Positions 23,480 to 32,439 are shown, counted from the stretch's first letter. The stretch is 64,000 nucleotides of DNA from Faecalibacterium sp. HTF-F (GCF_023347535.1 NZ_CP094473.1:2666001-2730000), one strand, 5' to 3'. The notes: a model not told the origin generated them from the sequence alone. Made by a program: numbers and translations.

Positions 23480-24100
23480 GCTTACGGGCATGTGCTGAAA
23501 CTGGCGGCACAGGTGGAAGACTTTCCGCCCGTCACCGACCGTATCGCACTGGCAAACGGCACCCTGTATCTGGACGGCACTTTTCAGGAGGGTAAGCTGG
23601 AGATCGTCCGCAACCGGCTCCCGGTCAAATACGACCCGAAAGCTCCACAGCCCTCCCATTGGCTGCGGTTCCTGTCCAACCTGCTCTACCCGGAAGACAT
23701 CCCCACGGTGCAGGAGTTCATCGGGTACTGCCGTAAGAAGTTCCTGAAATGGCAGGATGCACACCCGGAATTTCCGCGTATCGTATTTCACGGTCTGCAG
23801 CATTCCAGTGCCACCTATCAGCTGATGATCTCCGGCGGCGATGTGAAGGCCGTTCAAGGCACCACAGGACACGCTACGGCAGATATGCTGGTGAACACCT
23901 ACGCCCATATCCAGCAGTCCTCTCGTGTAGAACTGGGCAGGAAGTTCGAGGAAGGGTTCTATGCTAAACAGGAAAGCCCCAGCCCGCAGGCTGTACCCGC
24001 CGCAGGCGAACCGACCATCTCTATGACTGCTCTGCTGGAACTGCTGAAGAATGCAGACCCCGAAGTAAAGGCTCAGCTCCGTCTGGCTCTGTTGACTTGA
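23480..24100 (+). pseudogene. Remnant of a mobile element: primase fragment joined to an integrase C-terminus
   Basis: Residues LANGTLYLDG, NRLPVKYDP and VQEFIGYC resemble the D5-type N-terminal region of phage/plasmid primases. The frame then enters an integrase catalytic end (FHGLQHSSATYQL ... GTTGHATADML..TYAH) closely related to the intact integrase at 35691. The catalytic Arg of HxxR reads Gln (HGLQH). A deletion fused the two genes in frame. The stop lies 125 bases before an 82-bp tRNA-Lys fragment; the intact integrase shows 119 bases. This marks an older element at the same site. Confidence 0.7.
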
Positions 24101-24225
24101 TGCAAAATTTACCACGCATTTCAAAGCAATTCCAGCCTATGCAGAGGATTCCTATGAAAAAGCCAACCGTGCAAAAACCGTGCATTGACCGTGCAGATCC
24201 CGATTTTTCGGGGTTACATAACAAA

Positions 24226-24307
24226 AAAGAACGCCAAATCTTACGATTTGACGTTCAATATCTGGTGCACCTCCAGGGACTCGAACCCTGGGCCCACTGA
24301 TTAAGAG
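24226..24307 (+). repeat. Left attachment site: 82-bp copy of the 3' half of tRNA-Lys plus its terminator
   Basis: Identical over 82 bases to 37208-37289. Bases 24263-24307 correspond to tRNA-Lys from its encoded CCA back to the anticodon loop; identity ends exactly at that loop, a known crossover location for tRNA-targeting integrases. The 5' half of the tRNA is absent, so this copy is not a functional tRNA. Confidence 0.9.
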
Positions 24308-24640
24308 AAACCAACGTGCAACAATCGTCAATTTCCAGAATTGCGTAAAATCGCTATTTTTATCGTTTCACCGTAAATTTGCATTTTGCATCTGCTGCAT
24401 TCTTTGCACCTGTTATCCCCTCTTGCATCCGTTATCCAGCCGTTCCGGTGTGCAAAAAGTGTGCAAAAATGTGCAGAGCCAAAATCAGCACCTTAAAACA
24501 GGTATCGGATTTTTATGCAATGGGGTGAAAACAGGTCTGTTTCATCCGGCGAAAGGCACACTCTATATCACCAATTTATACCACACATCAAATGTACATC
24601 AACAATTTGATTCTTGGCAGGGATATGGACAATCGAACTG
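24308..24640. promoter_or_regulatory. Candidate integrase arm-binding region at the left end
   Basis: No gene in 24308-24669. It holds repeated GTGCA-type words, densest at about 24449-24476 (GTGTGCAAAAAGTGTGCAAA and a further TGTGCAG). Similar clusters sit beside the right att (37120-37190) and in the remnant element (24175-24197). Such repeats are expected for integrase or excisionase arm sites. Confidence 0.45.
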
Positions 24641-24669
24641 ACACCACCTTATATAAAAGGAGTTTTCCC

Positions 24670-24918
24670 ATGAACAAACTGCTTTCCTGCCGCTACAACA
24701 TGGACACTAACCGGGTAGAAGCCCGGTTCGAGGGTGGCACTACCCTTGCCATCGACTGCATCGCCGTGGAGGACGAATACGGCAACACCCCGGCACAGCG
24801 GGCAGAACTGGACTGGCTGCTGTACCATAAGCCTTTGGAGTATGCACAGCTTGTGCTGGGTGGGGAGATTGAGCATTATCTCTCGCTTGGTTGCGACCAT
24901 GGAAGAATGGAAGATTGA
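24670..24918 (+). CDS. Small conserved protein of mobile elements (DUF6061-like)
   Basis: 82 residues; ATG at 24670 behind AAAGGAG. The sequence reads LLSCRYNMDTNRVEARFEGG, then IDCIAVEDEYGNTPAQRAELDWLLYHKPLEYAQLVLGG as two blocks. This resembles short proteins annotated DUF6061 in Firmicute mobile elements; that name is from memory and needs a profile search. It is acidic and soluble, with no motif that suggests a function. A terminator at 25006-25043 separates it from the GntR genes. Confidence 0.6.
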   Translation: MNKLLSCRYNMDTNRVEARFEGGTTLAIDCIAVEDEYGNTPAQRAELDWLLYHKPLEYAQLVLGGEIEHYLSLGCDHGRMED

Positions 24919-25005
24919 TTGACAAGGTTACATAACAGTTAACACAGCTTGCATTTGCCCTGCAATTTTTCAGAATGGAACGCCCCAAGGGCATCCGGTC
25001 TATAT

Positions 25006-25043
25006 CCGGCAGATTTTTCATAAAGAATCTGCCGGGTATTTTT
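25006..25043 (+). terminator. Terminator after the DUF6061-like gene
   Basis: CCGGCAGATT / AATCTGCCGG stem with an A/T-rich loop, then GTATTTTTG. Confidence 0.75.
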
Positions 25044-25062
25044 GTTTGTCATAAAGGAAGTC

Positions 25063-25093
25063 TTGCTTTTTATTGTAAAATTGGATACAATAT
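25063..25093 (+). promoter_or_regulatory. gntR promoter with overlapping operator
   Basis: TTGCTT (25063-25068), 17-base spacer, TACAAT (25086-25091). The -10 box lies inside TGGATACAATAT (25082-25093), a word found twice more upstream of the first SLC13 gene. This suggests autoregulation. Confidence 0.6.
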
Positions 25094-25120
25094 AAAAAAG
25101 ACATTTACACGGAGGGCTCT

Positions 25121-25699
25121 ATGGAATATATCGGCATCCAGAAGAAAAACGGCGGTGTGGTGGAAGCCCTGCAGCAGGCCATTTTATCTGGGCAGATCCC
25201 GGCGGGCACTGAAATGACCCAGAACGAACTGGCAGAGAGTCTCGGTGTCTCTCGGATGCCGGTGCGGGAGGCCTTGATGATCCTTGAATATCAGGGTCTT
25301 ATCATCCGCCTGCCCAACAATCGGATAAAAGCGGCAGATTTGACCGAAGAGACACTGCGCCAAATTCTGGCATTGGGGGCTCAGTTGGAACGGCAGGCTA
25401 TGCGTGCGCTGCCGCAGGATGCGATGTTGGCAGGCGGCGAGATGCTGCAGCACCGTACCCTGCGGACCGTCCTGCCATATCCGCTGCATCGCAAGCTGCT
25501 GGAGAGCATCCAGGAGACCTACATTGCCTTTGCCGTGAGCGCACGTCCTACGCCGGTGAACGACCGGCTTGCCCGCCTGCTGATGCTGGACCGTCAGGGC
25601 TCCCCTGATGTGCCGGATGCATGGAACGCCTATGAAGAAGAACTGTTGCATCTGATTTTAACGATAAGGAGTCAATATGCTGGGACTGAAACCCATTAA
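25121..25699 (+). CDS. GntR-family transcriptional regulator (first of a pair)
   Basis: 192 residues; ATG at 25121 behind GGAGGG. The winged helix-turn-helix is clear: ALQQAILSGQIPAGTEMTQNELAESLGVSRMPVREALMILEYQGLI (about 14-60), the GntR signature. The C-terminal half (about 80-192) is a short effector domain that lacks the full FCD metal-binding pattern and is smaller than the second regulator's. It overlaps the next gene by 23 bases, so the two are translated together and may form a heterodimer. Likely effector: tartrate or a related dicarboxylate, inferred from the downstream genes. Confidence 0.88.
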   Translation: MEYIGIQKKNGGVVEALQQAILSGQIPAGTEMTQNELAESLGVSRMPVREALMILEYQGLIIRLPNNRIKAADLTEETLRQILALGAQLERQAMRALPQDAMLAGGEMLQHRTLRTVLPYPLHRKLLESIQETYIAFAVSARPTPVNDRLARLLMLDRQGSPDVPDAWNAYEEELLHLILTIRSQYAGTETH

Positions 25700-26321
25700 G
25701 CTGCTGCCTGCCCGCGAGCGGGTAGCTTCCGCTTTGCGGAAAGCCATTATCTCAAAAAGCATCCCGGAGGGCGCAGAACTCACGCTGGAAAACACCGCAC
25801 AGGAACTGGGCGTGTCGGTCACGCCGGTGCGGGAGGCCTTTCAGATCCTTGCCCGTGACGGTCTGCTGGAAGTCAAGCAAAACAAGTGCGCCATTGTGTT
25901 GGGCGTAACGGAAAAAACGATTCGGGAGCACTACCAGCTGCGCGCTGCCTTGGAAGGAACGGCATGTATGCTCTGCTGCCAGAACAACGCTGACCTGTCC
26001 AAGATCAAAAACTGCGTGGATACTGCAGAGGAGGCTCTTTCTCTTCAGCAGGCCGGAAATTATACTGACTACAACCAGTCCTTCCATTTTGAGATCTGGG
26101 AAGCTTCCGGCAATGAAAAAATGCGCAATCTTCTCTCGGAGCTGTGGAACGGCCTGTCCATTGGCGTGGAAATGAGCGAGTTGGACTATGCCCTCAACTC
26201 CCAGAGCGAGCATAAAAAGATCTATGCAGCGCTGGAAGCACGGGATGCGCTGGCCGCACGGGCTGAAATGGAAAAGCACATCTACCGCAGTATGGACGAT
26301 GCGCTGACCTATTATTTATAA
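25677..26321 (+). CDS. GntR-family regulator with FCD domain (second of a pair)
   Basis: 214 residues; ATG at 25677 within the end of the first gene. N-terminal helix-turn-helix ELTLENTAQELGVSVTPVREAFQILARDGLLEV (about 35-68). The FCD ligand domain (about 80-214) shows YNQSFHFEIWEASGNEKM (Asp/His metal side) and SEHKKIYAALEARDALAARAEMEKHI (His side). FCD regulators of this type sense organic acids. Together with the first regulator it probably controls the tartrate genes and itself through GGATACAWTAT sites. Confidence 0.9.
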   Translation: MLGLKPIKLLPARERVASALRKAIISKSIPEGAELTLENTAQELGVSVTPVREAFQILARDGLLEVKQNKCAIVLGVTEKTIREHYQLRAALEGTACMLCCQNNADLSKIKNCVDTAEEALSLQQAGNYTDYNQSFHFEIWEASGNEKMRNLLSELWNGLSIGVEMSELDYALNSQSEHKKIYAALEARDALAARAEMEKHIYRSMDDALTYYL

Positions 26322-26340
26322 GATCAGGGAGGACAAGACA

Positions 26341-26961
26341 GTGTATACCTGTGCGAACTGTACGGTTCTGGCCTGCGCCAACAACGAGCCGGAAAAGATG
26401 CCCAAAAACTGCCCTATGCGGAATGCTTCGGTGATGGAGGCCGCCCGCGCCGGCTACGATCTGCCTGAGAATCACGATTTCTACGTCAACTGTTCGGCCA
26501 TTGAGGGACTTGGCTACTGTCAATGGCCCCGCCTGAAGGAGACGGTGGAGTTCTGCAAGCGGATGGGCTACCACAAGCTGGGTCTTGCATTCTGCAAAGG
26601 TCTGCGGAAGGAAGCCCGCATCGTGGCCGACCTGCTCCGTGCGCAGGGGTTTGAGGTGGTGTCGGTCATCTGCAAGACCGGCGGCATCTCCAAAGAAGAA
26701 GTGGGCATCCCGGAAGAGGTCAAGATCCACCCCGGCGAATTTGAGGCCATGTGCAACCCCATCGCACAGGCAAAGTTGCTGAACGAACAGCACACCGATT
26801 TCAACATTGAGGTCGGACTTTGTGTGGGCCACGACTCGATGTTTTATAAGTATTCGGATGCCATGGTCACAACGCTGGTGGCCAAGGATCGCGTTCTGGC
26901 GCATAATCCCTGTGGTGCCATTTACTGTGCCGAGGGGTATTTCAAAAAGCGGCTGGAATAA
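26341..26961 (+). CDS. DUF1847 cysteine-rich protein
   Basis: 206 residues; GTG start at 26341 with GGGAGG at good spacing. The N-terminus CANCTVLACANNEPEKMPKNCP (given in part) holds four closely spaced Cys that likely bind a metal, and further conserved Cys occur at GYCQW, LAFCKG, VICKTGG, AMCNP, GLCVGHDS and NPCGAIYC. This matches DUF1847 (PF08901), a family of unknown function often next to organic-acid or redox genes in anaerobes. The Cys richness suggests an Fe-S or zinc protein. It follows gntR2 by 19 bases and a strong terminator follows it. Confidence 0.82.
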   Translation: MYTCANCTVLACANNEPEKMPKNCPMRNASVMEAARAGYDLPENHDFYVNCSAIEGLGYCQWPRLKETVEFCKRMGYHKLGLAFCKGLRKEARIVADLLRAQGFEVVSVICKTGGISKEEVGIPEEVKIHPGEFEAMCNPIAQAKLLNEQHTDFNIEVGLCVGHDSMFYKYSDAMVTTLVAKDRVLAHNPCGAIYCAEGYFKKRLE

Positions 26962-26971
26962 AAGAAGGATA

Positions 26972-27016
26972 AAACGTGCGTTCTCCAAAGCAGATGGAGA
27001 ACGCACGTTTTTTTGC
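26972..27016 (+). terminator. Terminator after the regulator-DUF1847 operon
   Basis: AACGTGCGTTCTCC / GGAGAACGCACGTT stem with a 9-base loop, followed by TTTTTTTGC. Confidence 0.92.
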
Positions 27017-27118
27017 AGAAAGCGGTAGCGTGAGGTCTTCTTGTGTCCTACTGTTTGTCTGGCGTGCACAAAAATTGGTGCATAATCCGTGCAATGCGAC
27101 AAAACTCGAAAAAAGGGA

Positions 27119-27172
27119 TTGACAATTCTCTGTTTTGGGTGTATTCTCGTGTCGTCAAGTGGATACATTATC
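27119..27172 (+). promoter_or_regulatory. Promoter of the tartrate operon with operator at the start site
   Basis: TTGACA (27119-27124), 17-base spacer, TATTCT (27142-27147). TGGATACATTAT (27160-27171, read GATA-CAT-TATC as an imperfect palindrome) lies just past the expected start, a roadblock position. Confidence 0.65.
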
Positions 27173-27350
27173 ACAGATTAGATATAAAAATTAAAAAAGA
27201 CGCTGCCGAGATGCCCGGAATTCTAAGGTTCCGGGCAGATCCTTCCAGAACAAAGAAGGGCTGTGAGGGCACAGCACGGCGGCAAAGACTCTGCACAACG
27301 AGGTGCAGCTGGGGTGTTCCGAAAGTCAGGGCTGTTATGCTCTGATGAAA

Positions 27351-27362
27351 TGGATACATTAT
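27351..27362 (+). promoter_or_regulatory. Second operator copy in the tartrate-operon leader
   Basis: TGGATACATTAT, identical to 27160-27171, 26 bases before the SLC13 start codon. Between the sites (27173-27350) no gene is seen; a short hairpin-forming GC-rich stretch occupies the middle. Confidence 0.6.
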
Positions 27363-27387
27363 ATTTCATTAAAGGAGGACCCCCGGT

Positions 27388-28656
27388 ATGTCAGCAGCAA
27401 CTATCACCCTACTCTTTCTTCTCTTCGCGGTTGTCATGTTCGTGTTTGAGAAGATCCCCCTCGGCGTAACGTCCATGATCGTCTGTATCGGTCTGGTCGT
27501 CACCGGCGTGCTGGACATCAAGACTGCTTTTGCAGGCTTCATCGACAGCAACGTCATCCTCTTTGTCGCCATGTTCATTGTCGGCGGTGCACTGTTTGAA
27601 ACAGGCATGGCCAACAAGATCGGCGGCATTGTTACCCACTTTGCCAGATCCGAGCGCAGCCTCATCGTGGCCATCATGGTCATCGTTGGCCTGATGAGCG
27701 GCGTGCTCTCCAACACCGGCACCGCCGCCGTCCTGATCCCCGTGGTCATCGGCATTGCGGCAAAGTCCGGCTATGCCCGCTCCAAGCTGCTGATGCCGCT
27801 GGTATTTGCAGCGGCCATGGGCGGCAACCTTTCCCTCATCGGCGCACCGGGCAACCTTATCGCCCAGAGCGCTCTGGGTGAGATCGGGATGTCCTTCGGC
27901 TTCTTCGAGTACGCCATCGTGGGCCTGCCCATCCTCGCCGTCGGCATCCTCTTCTACGCCACCCTTGGCATGAAGCTGCTGCCCAACCATCCCGTCTCCG
28001 ATGATGACTCCTTCGGCGGCGAGCAGGACTTCAGCAATGTTCCCAAGTGGAAACAGGTGCTCTCCTTCGTCATCCTCGTGCTCACCCTGCTGGGCATGAT
28101 CTTTGAAAAGCAGATCGGCATCAAGCTCAACATCATCGGCTGTATCGGTGCGCTGGCTCTGATCCTCACCGGTGTCATCTCCGAGAAAGATGCCCTGAAG
28201 TCCATCGACCTCAAGACCATCTTCCTCTTCGGTGGTACGCTGTCTCTGGCCTCTGCGCTGGATAAGACCGGGGCAGGCGCAGAGATCGCAAACATCGTCA
28301 TTGGTGCTCTGGGCAAGAATCCCTCTCCCTACGTCCTGACTCTGGTGGTCTTCCTGCTCTGCTGCGTCATGACCAACTTCATGTCCAACACCGCAACCAC
28401 CGCTCTGATGGTTCCCATCTGCCTGAGCATCGCACAGGGCATGGGTGCCGACCCCCGCGCAGTCCTGATGGCTTGTGTCATCGGCGGCTCCTGCGCTTAC
28501 GCAACGCCCATCGGTATGCCCGCCAACACCATGGTGGTTTCCGCCGGCGGTTACACCTTCAAGGATTATGCCAAGGCTGGCCTGCCCCTCATCCTCATCG
28601 CAACCGTCGTCAGCATGGTGATCCTTCCCATCGCATTTCCGTTCTTCCCGCAGTAA
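27388..28656 (+). CDS. SLC13 (DASS) family anion transporter, probable tartrate/dicarboxylate carrier 1
   Basis: 422 residues; ATG at 27388 behind AAAGGAGG. About eleven membrane helices in two inverted halves. Each half has the family's helix-hairpin with an SNT motif: LSNTGTAAVLIP (about 109-120) and MSNTATTALMVP (about 331-342). These bind Na+ and the carboxylate. The carrier is in line with TtdAB, and E. coli ttd genes are likewise paired with a DASS protein (TtdT, tartrate/succinate exchange). Import of tartrate, fumarate or succinate, or exchange among them, is inferred from context. Confidence 0.88.
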   Translation: MSAATITLLFLLFAVVMFVFEKIPLGVTSMIVCIGLVVTGVLDIKTAFAGFIDSNVILFVAMFIVGGALFETGMANKIGGIVTHFARSERSLIVAIMVIVGLMSGVLSNTGTAAVLIPVVIGIAAKSGYARSKLLMPLVFAAAMGGNLSLIGAPGNLIAQSALGEIGMSFGFFEYAIVGLPILAVGILFYATLGMKLLPNHPVSDDDSFGGEQDFSNVPKWKQVLSFVILVLTLLGMIFEKQIGIKLNIIGCIGALALILTGVISEKDALKSIDLKTIFLFGGTLSLASALDKTGAGAEIANIVIGALGKNPSPYVLTLVVFLLCCVMTNFMSNTATTALMVPICLSIAQGMGADPRAVLMACVIGGSCAYATPIGMPANTMVVSAGGYTFKDYAKAGLPLILIATVVSMVILPIAFPFFPQ

Positions 28657-28724
28657 AGCGGACAGGAACGTTGAATATGAGTGAACCAACGCGCAAAATG
28701 TACCAAAGCTAAGGAGGCATTGGA

Positions 28725-29624
28725 ATGAACAAACAGGAACAGGTGCAGCAGATGACGACCTATATGGCCAACTTTGTGAGCCATATCGCCAAGGTGCTGC
28801 CGGACGACATCATCAAAAAGCTGGATGAGCTGGGCGCACAGGAGGATGCTCCTCTGTCCAAGGTCATCTACGAGACCATGAAGCGCAACCAGAAGCTGGC
28901 CAAGGAGCTGAACCGCCCCAGCTGCCAAGACACCGGTGTGCTGCAGTTCTGGGTAAAGTGCGGCGTGGACTTCCCCCTCATCGGCGAGGTGGAGGGTCTG
29001 CTGAAGGAGGCTGTGGTCAAGTCTACCTTTGAAGCACCTCTGCGCCACAACAGTGTTGAGACCTTCGATGAGTTCAACACCGGTTTGAACGTGGGCAAGG
29101 GCACTCCCACCGTGTGGTGGGATATCATCCCGAACAGCGACAAGTGCGAGATCTACGCTTATATGGCAGGCGGCGGCTGCACCCTGCCGGGCAAGGCCAT
29201 GGTTCTGATGCCCGGTGCAGGTTACGAAGGTGTGACCAAGTTCGTCATGGATGTCATGACCAGCTACGGCATCAATGCCTGCCCTCCGCTGCTGGTGGGC
29301 GTGGGCGTTGCCACCTCTGTTGAGACCGCCGCTCTGCTGTCCAAGAAGGCTCTGATGCGTCCTCTGGGCAGCCACAATGAGAACGAGCGCGCAGCCTATA
29401 TGGAGAAGCTGCTGGAGGACGGCATCAACTCCATCGGCCTTGGTCCTCAGGGCATGGGCGGCAAGTACTCCGTCATGGGCGTGCACATCGAGAACACCGC
29501 CCGCCATCCTTCTGCCATTGGCGTTGCCGTCAACGTGGGCTGCTGGAGCCATCGCCGCGGCCACATCATTTTTGATAAAGACCTGAACTACACCATTGAT
29601 ACTCATTCGGGGGTGACTTTGTAA
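28725..29624 (+). CDS. ttdA: L(+)-tartrate dehydratase, alpha subunit
   Basis: 299 residues; ATG at 28725 behind AAGGAGG. Close to E. coli TtdA along its length, with [16 protein letters not shown]-like [22 protein letters not shown] and [10 protein letters not shown]. The three Cys (about 67, 152 and 273) are the [4Fe-4S] ligands of class I fumarase/tartrate dehydratase enzymes. With TtdB it dehydrates L-tartrate to oxaloacetate. The oxygen-labile cluster suits an anaerobe. A class I fumarase is the alternative reading, but the block-by-block match to TtdA is closer than to FumA. It overlaps ttdB by one base. Confidence 0.9.
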   Translation: MNKQEQVQQMTTYMANFVSHIAKVLPDDIIKKLDELGAQEDAPLSKVIYETMKRNQKLAKELNRPSCQDTGVLQFWVKCGVDFPLIGEVEGLLKEAVVKSTFEAPLRHNSVETFDEFNTGLNVGKGTPTVWWDIIPNSDKCEIYAYMAGGGCTLPGKAMVLMPGAGYEGVTKFVMDVMTSYGINACPPLLVGVGVATSVETAALLSKKALMRPLGSHNENERAAYMEKLLEDGINSIGLGPQGMGGKYSVMGVHIENTARHPSAIGVAVNVGCWSHRRGHIIFDKDLNYTIDTHSGVTL

Positions 29625-30250
29625 TGCTGACCATCAAAGACGGAAAGAAAATTCTCACGACTCCGGTTTCCGCAGAGGACCTGAAGGACATCCATATCGG
29701 TGATGTCGTTTACCTGAACGGCGACCTGACCACCTGCCGTGATGTGGCGCACCGCCGCCTCGTGGAAGAGGGTCGCCCGCTGCCTGTGGACGTCAAGGAC
29801 GCTGCCATCTTCCACGCCGGCCCCATCATTCGCCCTCTGGAGGACGACAAATTCGAGATGGTGTCTGTGGGCCCCACCACCTCCATGCGTATGGAAAAGT
29901 TCGAGTATGAGTTCGTGCAGAAGTCCGGTGTCCGCGTCATCGTGGGCAAGGGCGGCATGGGCCCCAACACCGAGCGCGCCTGCAAGGAGTTCGGTGCCAT
30001 CCACTGTGTTTTCCCTGCCGGTAACGCCGTTGTGGCTGCCACCGAGGTGGAGGAGATCGTCGAGGCCCAGTGGCGTGACCTCGGTATGCCGGAAACTCTG
30101 TGGCACTGCCACGTTAACGAGTTTGGCCCCCTGATCGTTTCCATCGACGCTGAGGGTCGCAACCTGTTCGAAGAGAACAAGGTCATCTTCAATCAGCGCA
30201 AGGATAAGGCCGTCGAGGAAATTTGCAAGCACGTTGGCTTCATCAAATAA
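29624..30250 (+). CDS. ttdB: L(+)-tartrate dehydratase, beta subunit
   Basis: 208 residues; ATG at 29624 shares its A with the ttdA stop (TAATG), so translation is coupled. It matches E. coli Ttd[39 protein letters not shown]-like [28 protein letters not shown] and [11 protein letters not shown]. It supplies the swivel domain closing the active site over the cluster in TtdA. Product oxaloacetate could feed pckA or malate dehydrogenase steps. Confidence 0.92.
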   Translation: MLTIKDGKKILTTPVSAEDLKDIHIGDVVYLNGDLTTCRDVAHRRLVEEGRPLPVDVKDAAIFHAGPIIRPLEDDKFEMVSVGPTTSMRMEKFEYEFVQKSGVRVIVGKGGMGPNTERACKEFGAIHCVFPAGNAVVAATEVEEIVEAQWRDLGMPETLWHCHVNEFGPLIVSIDAEGRNLFEENKVIFNQRKDKAVEEICKHVGFIK

Positions 30251-30609
30251 GATCCAACTGCGAAGCCAGCGTTGCCTATACCCTGCGGAGAGCAACCATC
30301 CATCAAAAGATTCTTCTCCTAAAATGAACTCACTATCACGTTAATTCTAACAACCATATTTGCTTTCACAGATCCAACAGACTTCTTATCATTTACTCCT
30401 ATCTTCATTACCCTGTTTATCCTGCTTCTCCGCAAAACACCCCGGATGCTGTCTGCCATATCAGCATCCTGGGTGTTGCTATTTGCGGTCAAATATGTGC
30501 ACGAAAAAAATGCAGACAAAGAAGATCTTGACCGTTCTTTTTGTTCTGCACACCTTTGCCACTGCTTTGCATCTGCAAGGTGGAAGTAATCCACAGGAGG
30601 ACAACCCAA
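30251..30609. other. Gap inside the tartrate cluster with one strong hairpin
   Basis: 359 bases without a gene. AACACCC(C)GGATGCTG / CAGCATCC(T)GGGTGTT (30436-30477) is a 15-bp stem without a proper T-run. It may reduce read-through to the second carrier or mark a processing site. The region is AT-rich compared with its neighbours; no clear promoter was found. Confidence 0.45.
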
Positions 30610-31884
30610 ATGAGCCCATTGGAGATCACACTGGTCATCCTGCTTGTAACGATCATCGCCTTTGTATCCGGTAAAGTCCCGTTCTCGGTCATTTCTACCG
30701 GCATCATTCTGGCGCTGATCCTCACCGGCATCAAGACCCCTGCCGAGGCCTTTGGCGGCTTCATCAACACGAACGTGGTCATGTTCGTAGCCATGTTCGT
30801 CATCGGTGCAGGGCTGACCAAAACGCCCCTGATTGACAAAGCCCAGAGTCTGGTCATCCGCTACAAGGACAATATGCGGATGCTGATTTTTCTTTCCTGC
30901 GTGGCAGGTGCGTTTCTGGGCGCCATCACCAGTGCCACCGCAACTGCCGCTATCATGATCCCGCTGCTGGTAGGCATTGCGAACGACATCGGCGTGAGCC
31001 GCAGCAAGCTGCTGTATCCTTCTATGGCCTGTGCCAACATTGCCACCCAGATGACCTTTCTCGGTCAGGGTGCTTCCAACATGGCATGGAACGATGTCAT
31101 GATGCAGGCCGGCGCACCGACACCGCTGCACATCTGGGATTTCACCATTGCGCGCATCCCGATGCTGACCATCGCCATCCTGTACATGACCTTTGTTGGC
31201 TATAAGCTGATGCCGGATATTCCCAACGAGCAGTTTTCAGATGCAGCACATACGGCTTCTGAGAGCGAAAAACTCAGCCCCTTCAAGCGCAAACTGGCTG
31301 TCCTGATTGTTCTGGTCTCCATTGCAATGATGCTGCTGGAAAATGTCATTGGTGTCAAGATGTATCTCACTTCCTGCATCGGCGCTGCCGCTCTGGTGCT
31401 GACGGGTGTGCTGACCGAGAGGGAAGCCCTCAACTCCATCCATCAGCCGACCATTTTCCTGTTTGCCGGTGTGCTGGCTCTGTCGGACGCCATCCAGACC
31501 ACCGGTGCAGGCGATGTGGTGGCAGACTGGATGATCCGCCTGCTGGGCGATACTACCAATCCGTACATCATTATGCTGGTGTTCTTCCTTGTTCCCTTCA
31601 TTCTGACACAGGTCATGTCCAATCTGGCTACCCTGACCATCTTCATCCCACTGGTCACTTCCGCCTGTATCCGCATGGGCGTAGACCCCCGTGCTGCCGT
31701 GGTCGGCGTGATCACAGCCAGCTGTGTGTCCATCATGACCCCCATGGCAGCTCCCTGCCAGATCATGATCATCGAGCCGGGCGGATACACCTTGAAGGAT
31801 TATCTCAAGTGTGGTACCCCGCTGGCGCTCATCCTCATTGTCGTGTCCGTATTTTTCCTGCCGACACTTTATCCTTTTGCCTGA
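30610..31884 (+). CDS. SLC13 (DASS) family anion transporter, carrier 2
   Basis: 424 residues; ATG at 30610 behind AGGAGG. Same fold as the carrier at 27388 but well diverged. The first hairpin reads SATATAAIMIP and the second MSNLATLTIFIP, so the canonical SNT triplets are altered to SAT and SNL. This may change Na+ dependence or substrate. Two carriers flanking one dehydratase suggest separate uptake and exchange functions, for example tartrate in and succinate out, but specificity cannot be read. Confidence 0.85.
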   Translation: MSPLEITLVILLVTIIAFVSGKVPFSVISTGIILALILTGIKTPAEAFGGFINTNVVMFVAMFVIGAGLTKTPLIDKAQSLVIRYKDNMRMLIFLSCVAGAFLGAITSATATAAIMIPLLVGIANDIGVSRSKLLYPSMACANIATQMTFLGQGASNMAWNDVMMQAGAPTPLHIWDFTIARIPMLTIAILYMTFVGYKLMPDIPNEQFSDAAHTASESEKLSPFKRKLAVLIVLVSIAMMLLENVIGVKMYLTSCIGAAALVLTGVLTEREALNSIHQPTIFLFAGVLALSDAIQTTGAGDVVADWMIRLLGDTTNPYIIMLVFFLVPFILTQVMSNLATLTIFIPLVTSACIRMGVDPRAAVVGVITASCVSIMTPMAAPCQIMIIEPGGYTLKDYLKCGTPLALILIVVSVFFLPTLYPFA

Positions 31885-32011
31885 TTCTATTTTCCCACCG
31901 CAGTAGTATCCGCAAACTGCATATCATAAATATGCCGTTCTGTTCGGCGCTATTTTTGAAAACCGCAATAAAAGCAGCAGAAGTTTTTGAGCATCTCATA
32001 ATTCTGTCAAG

Positions 32012-32046
32012 AGGGCCGGCACCGTCCGGCCCTCTCTCTTTTTGCC
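32012..32046 (+). terminator. Terminator of the tartrate cluster
   Basis: AGAGGGCCGG / CCGGCCCTCT stem with loop CACCGT, followed by CTCTTTTTG. Confidence 0.88.
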
Positions 32047-32102
32047 AAAGTTTCCCTTGTGTTTTCTTGCAAGCTGCCGAAATCAGCGTGTTTTCAAAAG
32101 TT

Positions 32103-32202
32103 CGCGTTTGCGAAGCGTAGCGCAGCAATGAAAGCCCCAGTGGGGCTTTTAAGCGACAGAACGGTCTTGCGTAGCAAGATGGAGGGGCCTTGCCCCGACA
32201 AG
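32103..32202 (-). repeat. Intergenic palindromic repeat, family 2, copy B
   Basis: Reverse-complement match to 10344-10432 (CTTGTCGGGGC end, AAAGCCCC/GGGGCTTT centre, GCAAACGCG end). It lies inside the integrative element, whereas copy A is chromosomal. Confidence 0.65.
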
Positions 32203-32320
32203 TTCACGTTGACATGGCTCGATTTTTGTGGTAACCTATTCCAACAATTTAATATAACATATTTTACTTAGAGTTCCAGCTCGGCTCCCGAAGGAGTCGG
32301 AGCAAGTTTTTAACTTTCTG

Positions 32321-32397
32321 ATCGCTACATAACGAACCCGAACCAAGGCCATCCCGGAAGGGATGGTCAGGTTCAGGTTGTTGTGTGGCGATTTTTT
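32321..32397. promoter_or_regulatory. Long imperfect hairpin before the relaxase, candidate oriT or terminator
   Basis: ATCGCTACATAACGAACC pairs with its near-complement at 32375-32392, continuing inward through CCGAACC/GGTTCAGG to CCATCCC, GGAA loop, GGGATGG. The whole is about 72 bases, then TTTTTTA. Position ahead of mob fits an origin of transfer; the T-run fits a terminator. Confidence 0.5.
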
Positions 32398-32439
32398 ATT
32401 GCCAAATCCAGCACCGCACCTTGAAAATCGAAAGACCGT

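Noticed and set aside
23015..24100. A single 361-residue protein
   Set aside because: The frame joins unrelated family fragments (NifX start, antisense of a desuccinylase remnant, primase, integrase end) and has a mutated catalytic Arg, so it is a chance fusion.
24263..24307. A second tRNA-Lys gene
   Set aside because: Only the 3' half up to the anticodon loop is present; the sequence after 24307 does not provide the 5' half.
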